NCBI RefSeq assembly: GCF_002269505.1
Contig: NZ_NQKQ01000003.1
Location: forward strand, 212,517-276,516
DNA: 64,000 nucleotides
Direction: 5' to 3'
Origin: Pseudomonas fragi
Lineage (GTDB): Bacteria > Pseudomonadota > Gammaproteobacteria > Pseudomonadales > Pseudomonadaceae
Below are positions 53,297 through 61,489 of the stretch, in pieces. Numbering within the stretch: position 1 is the first letter of the stretch; each line of letters opens with the position of its first letter. Under the pieces are notes generated by a model. The model did not search any database. It was not told where the DNA came from and saw nothing but the letters and a program-made list of their open reading frames with translations. The translations under genes were made by a program, and so were the position numbers.

Positions 53297-54265
53297 TTAC
53301 AGCAAAAACCGATCTGTCACATTGCGCCGCTCATTGTCATCACGCACGTCATAGCTGACCGTGGTGGCAATGTTGGCGTGGTGCGCCAGCTTTTGAGCGA
53401 TCGATACGTCGTACTCTTCGATCACCCGGGTAATAAACGAACGGCGAAAGTCGTGGGGCATGATGTCGACTCCCACCTGCCTGCCCCGCTGCTTGGCGAT
53501 GTAGTAAATGGCATGTTTGGTCAGGCGGTCACGGGTGATGTGATTGCCGCGACGGATGCGATTGAACAGGAAGCTGTCATCCTCGACCCCGTCGGGCAGA
53601 TTGGTCCGGCGAAATGCCAGCCAGGCTTCAAGTTTTTCAAAGGCCCAGGCCGGGGCAAACTTGATCAGCTCCTTGTTGCCCTTGCCCAGCACCTGCAAGC
53701 TGCGCTGTTCGACATCGACCTGCCACAGGTCCATGTTCACCGACTCGGACTTGCGCATTCCCGAGCCATACAGGATCGCGATGATCGCCGCGTCCCTGAG
53801 CCCCTGCGGGCGCGGGTCTGCGGCACAGACGTCCATCAGCTCGCGAATAAGGTTGCGGCGCAGGTTACGCCCCTTGACCAGCCGCGAACCGCCCCCCGCC
53901 TTGACGGCGCGGATCTTGAGCAAATGATCCTGGGTGATCAGGTTTTGTTGCCATGCCTGGTTCATCACCCCACGAATGGCATTGACGTACAGCGACGAGG
54001 TATTCGGCGCGTAGCCGTCCTCGCGCAATGCGGCCACCAGCGCGGTGATATGCCCCGGTTGCAGTTGATGCCAAGGGAACTCATCAATCGCCACCTCTTC
54101 AGCGCCCAGGCGGTCTGCCGCTTCCTGCAAGACATAGCGCATGGTCTGGCGGCTGGAGGGGGCTAGCCGCTGAAGGTAAAGCGCCACAGGCGTTTGCACC
54201 GGGTTCAGCACCAAGGGAGAAAGCGGCGGTAGCGGGGAGTCAATCGTAGACAATACCAATCTCAT
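53297..54265 (-). CDS. Tyrosine recombinase/integrase
   Basis: A 322-residue site-specific recombinase with an N-terminal SAM-like DNA-binding domain (about 25-120) and the catalytic domain. The catalytic residues are Arg in ILYGSGMRKSE, His-x-x-Arg in MPHDFRRSF, His in LAHHANIATT and the nucleophile Tyr in VSYDVRDD. The sequence is closer to XerC-like or chromosomal integrases than to phage ones. No phage gene or direct-repeat attachment site is seen beside it. It is about 10 kb from the dif site, but the true XerC/XerD genes normally lie elsewhere. Confidence 0.9.
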   Translation of the reverse strand: MRLVLSTIDSPLPPLSPLVLNPVQTPVALYLQRLAPSSRQTMRYVLQEAADRLGAEEVAIDEFPWHQLQPGHITALVAALREDGYAPNTSSLYVNAIRGVMNQAWQQNLITQDHLLKIRAVKAGGGSRLVKGRNLRRNLIRELMDVCAADPRPQGLRDAAIIAILYGSGMRKSESVNMDLWQVDVEQRSLQVLGKGNKELIKFAPAWAFEKLEAWLAFRRTNLPDGVEDDSFLFNRIRRGNHITRDRLTKHAIYYIAKQRGRQVGVDIMPHDFRRSFITRVIEEYDVSIAQKLAHHANIATTVSYDVRDDNERRNVTDRFLL

Positions 54266-54450
54266 TACAGGCAGAAACAGTTCGCAATATACCCCATGCG
54301 CCGGGGATTTCCGCGTTTAACGCATCAACGCCATCCCACTCGCGATTTGCATGGCCTGGTCACGGCAAACATGCATTCTGCACGAATAAAAACCTCAGCC
54401 TGAAAACCTAACCAATTGATTTATATTAATTTTATATCGTACGTTCAAGT

Positions 54451-54466
54451 TGGTACAGCTAATGCA
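54451..54466 (+). promoter_or_regulatory. Possible sigma-54 promoter for the hemerythrin gene
   Basis: TGGTACAGCTAATGCA has the GG and GC doublets separated by 10 bases (54452-54453 and 54464-54465), the -24/-12 arrangement of RpoN promoters. It lies 70 bases before the hemerythrin start. The -12 part (ATGCA) is one base from consensus, so confidence is moderate. Confidence 0.4.
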
Positions 54467-54534
54467 ACATTCATCACTGAGGGTCGCATGCATAAAGGCC
54501 CATCCCTATCCGTGAAAGAGACAGGTGAGTGAAT

Positions 54535-55011
54535 ATGAATGCCATCGATTTGCTGTTGGAAGACCACAAGCGCGTCAAGGCCATCTTGAGCCAGCTCAGC
54601 GACTCCACCGAGCGCGCCGTGAAAAAACGCACTGAACTGCTCAACAAGCTGGAAATGGAAATTACTATCCACACCCGCCTTGAAGAGGAAATCCTCTACC
54701 CGGTGTTCAAGAAAGCCGGTGGTAAAGAGCAAGCCGTCATGTACCACGAAGCGAAGGAAGAACACCGCACGGTGGACTCCCTCGTATTGCCTGACCTTAA
54801 GAAAACTGCCCCCGATTCTCTGGAATTCTCCGGTCGTGCAAAGGTGGTCAAGGAACTGCTCGAGCACCACATCGAAGAGGAAGAAACCGAGATGTTTCCC
54901 CAAGCCCGCAAGTTGCTTGGCAAGGCCGTTCTCGATGAGCTGGGCAAACAGATGGAGGCGATGAAAGCCGAGTACAAAAAATCCCTGAACAGCAAGCCTC
55001 TGGCGGCGTAA
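54535..55011 (+). CDS. Hemerythrin-domain protein
   Basis: A 158-residue cytoplasmic protein made of one four-helix hemerythrin-like domain. Iron-ligand residues are visible: H11 in EDHKRV, H46 and E50 in ITIHTRLEEEILYP, His in YHEAKEEH and the final HHIEEEETEMFP motif. Such proteins sense or bind oxygen, nitric oxide or iron. The start at 54535 is chosen because AGGTG precedes it by 7 bases; a GTG two codons earlier is less likely. A possible RpoN promoter lies upstream. Confidence 0.9.
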   Translation: MNAIDLLLEDHKRVKAILSQLSDSTERAVKKRTELLNKLEMEITIHTRLEEEILYPVFKKAGGKEQAVMYHEAKEEHRTVDSLVLPDLKKTAPDSLEFSGRAKVVKELLEHHIEEEETEMFPQARKLLGKAVLDELGKQMEAMKAEYKKSLNSKPLAA

Positions 55012-55032
55012 TGGCGCCAGCGCCTGGCAGGG

Positions 55033-55671
55033 TCAGCCCTGGGTAAAACCTCGCGCCAGCATCACAGCCACCCCCAGCAACATGCAGGCTGTAGCCCGTT
55101 GCAACAACACCTGTCGCGACGGGCTTTGCAGCACCCGGCGAATACGTTGGCCGAAGTAGCAGTACAGGCAACCACTGGCAAACTGCAGCAGCAAAAAGGC
55201 CAGCCCCAATACCGCCAGATCGAGCATTCTTGAATCAGTGCCCTGCCCTGCAAACTGCGGGAACACCGCACTGAACATCACGATGGTTTTCGGGTTGGAG
55301 AACCCGGTCAGCAGGCCCTTGCCGAATCGCCCTCCGAAACCGCGATCCAGGGTTGCCGTACGTTCCAGCGCCAGCCCTTTGCTGTTCCATTGGCGCCAGG
55401 CCAGATACAGCAAGTAGGCAACCCCTATGTATTGCAGAGCGCGACTGATCAACGGGTTACCCTTGATCAACTCGGCAAAACCCACGGCAAAAATCAGTAT
55501 CGACACCAGGTACGCGGCGCTGGCCCCAAGCTGTACCGGCATTGACCGTTTCAAGCCTTCCTGCATGCCAAACCCCATGAGCAGCAGGGTCATGGGGCCG
55601 GGACTGAAGGTCATGGTGGCGCAGAACATCAGAAAATATAGAAATGAAGCGAGTGTCAGTTGCGTGGCCAT
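55033..55671 (-). CDS. LysE family amino acid exporter
   Basis: A 212-residue inner-membrane protein with about six helices. LysE-family signatures are TFSPGPMTLLLMGFGMQEG near residue 21 and FLYFLMFCATM before it, with the helix 5 motif FSNPKTIVMFSAVFPQF. It exports an amino acid or related compound. It is divergent from the MocR regulator, a common pairing in which the PLP-binding regulator controls the exporter. Confidence 0.9.
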   Translation of the reverse strand: MATQLTLASFLYFLMFCATMTFSPGPMTLLLMGFGMQEGLKRSMPVQLGASAAYLVSILIFAVGFAELIKGNPLISRALQYIGVAYLLYLAWRQWNSKGLALERTATLDRGFGGRFGKGLLTGFSNPKTIVMFSAVFPQFAGQGTDSRMLDLAVLGLAFLLLQFASGCLYCYFGQRIRRVLQSPSRQVLLQRATACMLLGVAVMLARGFTQG

Positions 55672-55800
55672 TGCGGTGGTTCATTCCAGAAAATACGGTC
55701 GCGCAGTCTAGGCAGGCCCTGTCGGCTATTGGCAGGTCAAGCACTGACAAACTTTACCGACCTTTACTGGTAGCATGACCGGCAAAGTACGAGGCCCTGC

Positions 55801-57204
55801 ATGCACCTACCTACAGTTGTGTTCCAACCCGGCCTGTCCAAGGTTCAGCAGATCGTGGATGCCTTGAGCCAGGCCATCGATCGGGGCCAGCTGGGTCCTG
55901 GCAGCAAGTTGCCCTCTGCACGTGAGATGACCGCGCACTGGGGGGTCAGCAAGTTCACCCTGATTGAGGCCCTGGATCGTCTGCGTGGGCAGGACAGAAT
56001 CACATCCAGCCAAGGCCTGGGCTATTTTGTTGCAACAACAACGCCACCCGCCAGGCGCGCCGTCGGCCTTGATCTGCTGCCACAAGACTTGCACAGCGTC
56101 TTGCGCCGCTCCCTGACCGGCGCCAGCGGTACCCTGCGACCCGGTAGCGGGCATTTGCCGGAGAACTGGCTGCAAGACAGCGCCCTGCGTACCAACATGC
56201 GCCAGCTTAGCCGCTCACCGGCCTTGCGTTTGACCGGCTATGGTGACCCGGCAGGCTATCTGCCGCTGCGTCAGGCCTTGCAGCAAAAGCTCTTGAGCCA
56301 GGGCCTGGATGTGGGGGTCGAACAGATCATCACCACGGCCAATACCGTACTCGCCCTGGACATGCTGTTACGTCTGCGTTTACGCCCCGGCGATACGGTG
56401 CTGCTGGACATGCCCTGCTACTTCAATTTTCACGCCAACCTGGCCTTGCACGGCGTCAACGTGGTGACTCTGGCGCGCACCGCCCAAGGGCTGGACCTGC
56501 ATCGCCTGGAAGCGCTGTTGATCGAGCACCGTCCCGCGCTCTACCTGACCACCGGGCTATTGCATAACCCCACCGGCCACTCTTTCACGCCCGGCCAGGC
56601 CTACGGACTGCTGGAACTGGCCAAGCGCTATGGCTGCTCGATTATCGAAGACGATCTCTACGGTGACTTGCACCCTGAGCCGCCCCCCCGGCTGGTAGCG
56701 CTGGCAGGCGTTGAGCAAGTGACTTACCTGAGCGGTTTTTCGAAAACCCTCAGTGCCAACCTGCGCGTCAGCTTTGTCGTCGCGCCGCCACAACTGGCCG
56801 CCGAGTTGACCCAGATGAAACTGATGTGTGGCGGGATTACGTCGGAGATGCTTGAACAGGTAGTGTGTTCGATGCTCAATGACGGCACGTATCACAAACA
56901 TCGAAAACGCGTGGTGCAAGGGCTGCAGGCCAGTGGCGCGAGGGTTTCGAGCTGGCTGCAGGGCCTGGGCTTCACCCTGGGTGTGCCTTATACCGGCGGC
57001 ATGTTTATCTGGGCCACAGTACCTGCCGGGCTGGATGCCGAAACATTGGCGCAGCAGGGTCTTGCCTGTGGCCTGGTACTGGCACCGGGGATCCTGTTCG
57101 GCCTCGATCCCCATTTAAGTAACTGCATGCGCTTCAACGTTGCTCACACTGACACGCCAGCCGTCATGGCGAGCGTCGAGGCGTTACTGGCTAACGCAAT
57201 CTGA
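55801..57204 (+). CDS. MocR-type (GntR plus aminotransferase) regulator
   Basis: A 467-residue MocR/PdxR-like protein. The N-terminal GntR winged helix (about 10-78) has PGSKLPSAREMTAHWGVSKFT and TLIEALDRLRGQ; the C-terminal domain (about 110-467) is a fold-type I aminotransferase with the PLP-lysine in YLSGFSKTLSANLRVSF and the EDDLYGDLH aspartate. It is divergent from lysE and probably controls it. Its 3' end overlaps the opposing response-regulator gene by 14 bases. Confidence 0.92.
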   Translation: MHLPTVVFQPGLSKVQQIVDALSQAIDRGQLGPGSKLPSAREMTAHWGVSKFTLIEALDRLRGQDRITSSQGLGYFVATTTPPARRAVGLDLLPQDLHSVLRRSLTGASGTLRPGSGHLPENWLQDSALRTNMRQLSRSPALRLTGYGDPAGYLPLRQALQQKLLSQGLDVGVEQIITTANTVLALDMLLRLRLRPGDTVLLDMPCYFNFHANLALHGVNVVTLARTAQGLDLHRLEALLIEHRPALYLTTGLLHNPTGHSFTPGQAYGLLELAKRYGCSIIEDDLYGDLHPEPPPRLVALAGVEQVTYLSGFSKTLSANLRVSFVVAPPQLAAELTQMKLMCGGITSEMLEQVVCSMLNDGTYHKHRKRVVQGLQASGARVSSWLQGLGFTLGVPYTGGMFIWATVPAGLDAETLAQQGLACGLVLAPGILFGLDPHLSNCMRFNVAHTDTPAVMASVEALLANAI

Positions 57205-57826
57205 GCGGATCAACCAGCCCGGCAGCAATGGCCATGCCCACCAGATCAGGCAAGTGCTGGGCCTGCATGCGTTTCATCACCCGGGAGCGGTACAGGTCGA
57301 TAGTCTTGACACTGACCTCCAGCAACCCGGCAATTTCCCGGGTGGTGTAACCCTTGACCAGGGGCATCAATACATCGCGCTCGCGGGGTGTCAGGCTGTG
57401 CAGGCGGGCGTCAAGCTCGGTGCGCTCCTGGCTTGCCGTGTGCCGTGCACTGCCGCCGCTCAGGGCCTCTTGCACACTGTCGAGCAACAACTGCTGGTTG
57501 TAGGGTTTTTCGATAAAGTCATGGGCGCCCGCCTTGAAGGCGCGCACGACGATGGGCACATCGGCATGCCCGCTGACAAAGATCACCGGTATCTTGATTC
57601 CGCGCTCCTGCAGGGCTTGCTGCACATTCAGACCGCCCATGGCCGGCATGCGGATATCCAGTACCACGCAGGCACTGAGCGCCGGGTCGCAAGCGTCCAG
57701 AAAAGCCTGCCCGTTGGTAAACGCCAGCGCATTGAGGCCCACGGACTCCAGTAGCCAGACAGTCGAATCGAGCATGCCCTGGTCGTCATCCACCACATAC
57801 ACCACAGGCCGGGTTTGGGTTGTCAT
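57191..57826 (-). CDS. FixJ-type response regulator
   Basis: A 211-residue regulator starting at 57826, two bases after the kinase stop; the GAGAG at the kinase end serves as ribosome site. The receiver domain (about 5-125) has the acidic VVDDD (11-15), the phosphoryl-acceptor D57 (VVLDIRMPAMGG) and K in IEKPYNQ. The LuxR HTH (about 145-205) has LTPRERDVLMPLVKGYTTRE. FixJ proteins are activated by a PAS-kinase partner, here the adjacent gene. Divergent acyl-CoA ligase and dehydrogenase genes are likely targets. Confidence 0.93.
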   Translation of the reverse strand: MTTQTRPVVYVVDDDQGMLDSTVWLLESVGLNALAFTNGQAFLDACDPALSACVVLDIRMPAMGGLNVQQALQERGIKIPVIFVSGHADVPIVVRAFKAGAHDFIEKPYNQQLLLDSVQEALSGGSARHTASQERTELDARLHSLTPRERDVLMPLVKGYTTREIAGLLEVSVKTIDLYRSRVMKRMQAQHLPDLVGMAIAAGLVDPLRLR

Positions 57827-57828
57827 CG

Positions 57829-59634
57829 TTACTCTCTTGTCGTTTTGAGTGAAGCCATCAACGGCAGGCAGCAGCACATCAGCAAGCCGCTGGTTTGGGG
57901 TCGGGCATTGAGTTCCCCGCCAAAGCCTTCAACGATGCTGCGGCTAATCGACAAGCCCAGCCCGAGGCCATCTGCCTTGCTGGTGTAAAACGGCGTGAAC
58001 AATTGCTCAAGTTGCCCGGCACTGACCCCTGGCCCCTGATCCTGCACGCTGATTTGCAGGGTGGCGCCGTCAAGGGCTTGTGCCTGCAAGAGGATCCGCG
58101 AAGCTTGCCCCGGCAATTGCTCGTTGTTGGCGTCCATGGCATTGCGCAACAAATTGAGCAGCACTTGCTCCAGCAACACCCGGTCGGCGTATACCCGTGG
58201 CAGCGAGTCCGGCAATTGCAGATCGATGCTGACATGCCGTTCCCCGGCCTCCCAGGCACACAGACTGACGGCCTGGCGTGCCACCTCACTGATATCCAGC
58301 GCTTGCAGGTTACGCCTTCCTTTGCGCAAAAAACCGCGCAGGCGCTTGATCACTTGCGAGGCGTGATTGGCATGCAGATTGATCCTTTCCAGCCCCTGGG
58401 CCACGCGCTCGACCGCCGCAGGATTACTGCCCAGGGTTTGCAAATAACGTAGGCTGGCATTGGCATAATTGACCACTGCCGCCAGCGGCTGATTGATTTC
58501 GTGGGCAATCCCGGATGCCAGCTCACCCAGGGTTACCAACCGCGCTGTATGGGCCATTTCATCCTGATGATGACGCTGCTGGGCTTCGCGCAATTCGCGC
58601 TCGCGCATATCCCTGGCCATCAGTGAGAAAAATCGTTCTCCTGCGGTAGAGCGATGGGCCAACAGCAGTAACGACACCGGCACAGAAGGCTCGCCATTCA
58701 AGGGCAACAAGCGGGTTTCGTGACTCCACAAGCCCTGTTCCTCGGCACTGTGCCAGCCACTGGTCTCCAGGAGGGCCAGGTCTTGCGCGCTCAAAAAATC
58801 AGCCAATGCCGGCATGCCCTGTGCGGGCAGCAACCCAAGCAGGCGACGTGCTGCCGGATTGAGATACGACACCCCGCCAGCCGGGTCGATAAACAGCACC
58901 GGGTCCGGGTTGGCCTCGACCACATCAGCCAGCCGCCGCTTGTTCTCTTCAGCTTGAATACGCGCGGTGATATCCCGCGACACGCTGACCACCTCGACCA
59001 CCGCCCCGGTATAGGTTTCACGTATTGCCCGGCTGGCTGTTTCAAACCACAGGTAGTGCCCCGCCTGATGGCGAATGCGGTACGTCATGGTGTGATAGCC
59101 GTCCAGTTGCAAGGCATCACGGGCCTGACGCAACGCCAGCTTCATGTCATGACCGTGGAACAGGCGCTGGGCCAGGGTCCCGCGCAACGTTTCGGGCCAG
59201 TAACCGAGCAGGGTCCAGGACGCCGGCGAGGCATCCAGAAAACGCCCGTCAGGGGTATGGCGTGAGATCAGGTCCGTGGTGTTTTCGGTAATCAGCCGGT
59301 ACAGCCGCCGGGCCCTGGCAGCCTCTCGCCCGGCCAGCAGCTCGCTACTCGCTTCACGCCCGCGAGCCACAACGCATTGGCTGTCGGGGTCGGGGATCAG
59401 GGTCCAGAGCCACACCTGCTGTGCACATTGCGCCTCTACCTGCTCGATGGCTCTGCTCTGCCTGAGGCAGGCGCGGACCAGCTCCGGCAGATTGCCCGGC
59501 AATAGAGCGCTCGCATGGCCCAACGCCTGGCCCGCCAGCAGGCGAATCAATGCGTCGTTGGCTGCCAGCGGCAAGCCATCTCTATCGAGCACTACAGAGG
59601 GCTGAGGGTCATGGGGCAGCAGCGCGATCGGCAT
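57829..59634 (-). CDS. Cytosolic PAS-domain sensor histidine kinase
   Basis: A 601-residue kinase with no membrane helix. Three PAS domains (about 1-100, 120-235 and 250-340) precede the HisKA/HATPase core. The phospho-acceptor is near residue 377 in LASGIAHEINQPLAAVVNYA, and the ATP lid has GLGLGLSISRSIVEGFGG. Residue VLFIDPAGGVSYLNPAARRL marks the third PAS. This is the FixL/DctB-like group that senses a small ligand or haem-bound gas through PAS. It is cotranscribed with the FixJ-type regulator and divergent from acyl-CoA catabolic genes. Confidence 0.9.
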   Translation of the reverse strand: MPIALLPHDPQPSVVLDRDGLPLAANDALIRLLAGQALGHASALLPGNLPELVRACLRQSRAIEQVEAQCAQQVWLWTLIPDPDSQCVVARGREASSELLAGREAARARRLYRLITENTTDLISRHTPDGRFLDASPASWTLLGYWPETLRGTLAQRLFHGHDMKLALRQARDALQLDGYHTMTYRIRHQAGHYLWFETASRAIRETYTGAVVEVVSVSRDITARIQAEENKRRLADVVEANPDPVLFIDPAGGVSYLNPAARRLLGLLPAQGMPALADFLSAQDLALLETSGWHSAEEQGLWSHETRLLPLNGEPSVPVSLLLLAHRSTAGERFFSLMARDMRERELREAQQRHHQDEMAHTARLVTLGELASGIAHEINQPLAAVVNYANASLRYLQTLGSNPAAVERVAQGLERINLHANHASQVIKRLRGFLRKGRRNLQALDISEVARQAVSLCAWEAGERHVSIDLQLPDSLPRVYADRVLLEQVLLNLLRNAMDANNEQLPGQASRILLQAQALDGATLQISVQDQGPGVSAGQLEQLFTPFYTSKADGLGLGLSISRSIVEGFGGELNARPQTSGLLMCCCLPLMASLKTTRE

Positions 59635-59668
59635 TTGGCATCCAGGGTTTGTACGGGTTTTTCTTTAT

Positions 59669-59684
59669 ATAGTACAACTACTAT
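59669..59684. promoter_or_regulatory. Inverted repeat in the kinase/acyl-CoA ligase divergent promoter
   Basis: ATAGTA-CAAC-TACTAT is a perfect 6-4-6 palindrome about 35 bases from the kinase start. It includes TAGTACAACTA, fitting the same TNGTNNNACNA pattern as the pentonate operator at 39041. A FixJ-type dimer site is an alternative reading. Confidence 0.4.
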
Positions 59685-59814
59685 AGTGCTTAGGTATTAC
59701 TTCCATATCAAACACTGAGTGAGCTATAAGTCAGACCGGACATAAAACTGCCCCGCTCGCCACCGGCAGAGCAGGCAGCCATAGAGCTAACAATCAGCCA
59801 CCGGAATGACCATC

Positions 59815-61437
59815 ATGTCGATTTTTGAGCACGGCCTTGAGCCGACTGCCGTAAACCATATTGCCCTGTCCCCGCTGAGCTTTATTGAACGTACGGCCAG
59901 CGTCTACCCTGATTACCCTGCCGTGATTCATGGCTCCATTCGCCGCACCTGGGCGCAGACCTACAGCCGTTGCCGCCGTCTGGCCTGTGCCCTGGCCGGA
60001 CGCGGGATTGGCCAGGGCGATACGGTCGCCGTCATGCTGCCCAACATTCCGGCCATGCTTGAAGCCCACTTTGCCGTGCCCATGATCGGCGCGGTGCTCA
60101 ATGCCCTCAATGTGCGCCTCGATGCCGAAGCCATCGCCTTTATGCTCGCCCACGGCGAAGCCAAGGTGCTGATTGCCGACCGCGAATTCCATGACGTGGT
60201 CCATGCAGCCGTGGCCATGCTCGATCACCCGCCGCTGATCATCGATGTGGATGACCCCGAGTACGGTGAAGGTCAGCCCGTCAGCACCCTGGACTATGAA
60301 GCGCTGCTGGCTGAAGGCGACCCCGAGTTTGACTGGCAATGGCCCGCAGATGAGTGGCAGGCCATTGCCCTCAACTACACCTCCGGCACCACCGGCAATC
60401 CCAAGGGTGTGGTGTATCACCATCGCGGCGCTTACCTCAATTCCCTGGGCAACCAGATGGTCTGGGCCATCGGCAATCACCCGGTATATTTGTGGACCTT
60501 GCCGATGTTCCACTGCAACGGCTGGTGCTACCCGTGGATCATCACGGCGCTGGCCGGTGTGCATGTGTTTCTGCGCCGGGTTGACCCGCAAAAAATCCTC
60601 ACGCTGATTCGCGAGCATCAGGTCACTCACCTGTGCGGTGCGCCGATTGTGCTCAATGCCCTGGTCAATATGCCCGAGTCCGCCAAGGCCGCCATCGACC
60701 ACCCGGTGCATGCGATGGTCGCAGGCGCGGCGCCACCGGCCAAGGTGATTGGTGCCGTGGAAGAAATGGGCATCAAGGTCACCCACGTCTATGGCCTGAC
60801 CGAGGTGTATGGTCCGGTGACGATTTGTGCCTGGCATAACAAGTGGGATGCACAGCCTCTAGCCGAACGCGCACAGATCAAGTCCCGCCAGGGCGTACGC
60901 TACCCGACGCTGGAAGGCGTAATGGTGGCCGATCCGAAAACCCTGGTGCCGACGCCCCGTGACGGCGAGACCATGGGCGAGATTTTCATGCGCGGTAATA
61001 CGGTGATGAAGGGCTATCTGAAGAACCCCAGTGCTACGGCCGAAGCTTTCGAGGGTGGCTGGTTCCATACCGGGGACCTGGCCGTGTGCCACCCCGACGG
61101 CTACGTCGAGATCCGTGACCGGCTCAAGGACATCATCATTTCCGGTGGCGAGAACATTTCCACCATTGAGGTCGAGGGCGTCCTGTATCGCCACCCTGGC
61201 GTGATGGAAGCGGCCGTGGTGGCGCGCCCCTGCGAAAAATGGGGCGAAACGCCTTGCGCCTTTATCACCCTCAAGGCTGATCATCAGCAGGTGCGCGAGG
61301 CCGAGATCATCGCCTTTTGCCGTGATCACCTGGCTGGCTTCAAAGTGCCACGCACGGTGGTGTTCACACTGCTGCCCAAGACCTCCACGGGCAAGATCCA
61401 GAAGTTCGTGCTGCGTGATATGGCCAAAGCGCTGTAA
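59815..61437 (+). CDS. Acyl-CoA synthetase (AlkK/DmdB-like)
   Basis: A 540-residue ANL-family ligase. The start at 59815 is preferred because CCGGA lies 9 bases before it; an ATG nine bases upstream would sit on that site. The P-loop is NYTSGTTGNPKGVVYHHRGAYL (TSGTTGNPKGVVYHH), followed by YGLTEVYGPVTICAWH, GWFHTGDLAVCHPDGYVEI and KDIIISGGENISTIEVE. The C-terminal catalytic Lys is in TSTGKIQKFVLRD. It activates a medium-chain or methylthio-type acid. It is followed 52 bases later by a DmdC-like dehydrogenase, the pair seen in methylmercaptopropionate pathways. Confidence 0.9.
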   Translation: MSIFEHGLEPTAVNHIALSPLSFIERTASVYPDYPAVIHGSIRRTWAQTYSRCRRLACALAGRGIGQGDTVAVMLPNIPAMLEAHFAVPMIGAVLNALNVRLDAEAIAFMLAHGEAKVLIADREFHDVVHAAVAMLDHPPLIIDVDDPEYGEGQPVSTLDYEALLAEGDPEFDWQWPADEWQAIALNYTSGTTGNPKGVVYHHRGAYLNSLGNQMVWAIGNHPVYLWTLPMFHCNGWCYPWIITALAGVHVFLRRVDPQKILTLIREHQVTHLCGAPIVLNALVNMPESAKAAIDHPVHAMVAGAAPPAKVIGAVEEMGIKVTHVYGLTEVYGPVTICAWHNKWDAQPLAERAQIKSRQGVRYPTLEGVMVADPKTLVPTPRDGETMGEIFMRGNTVMKGYLKNPSATAEAFEGGWFHTGDLAVCHPDGYVEIRDRLKDIIISGGENISTIEVEGVLYRHPGVMEAAVVARPCEKWGETPCAFITLKADHQQVREAEIIAFCRDHLAGFKVPRTVVFTLLPKTSTGKIQKFVLRDMAKAL

Positions 61438-61489
61438 CTGCGCCCTATAGACCCACAGGTTGCCTGCCGCTGTAACAAAGAGGTTTTTC

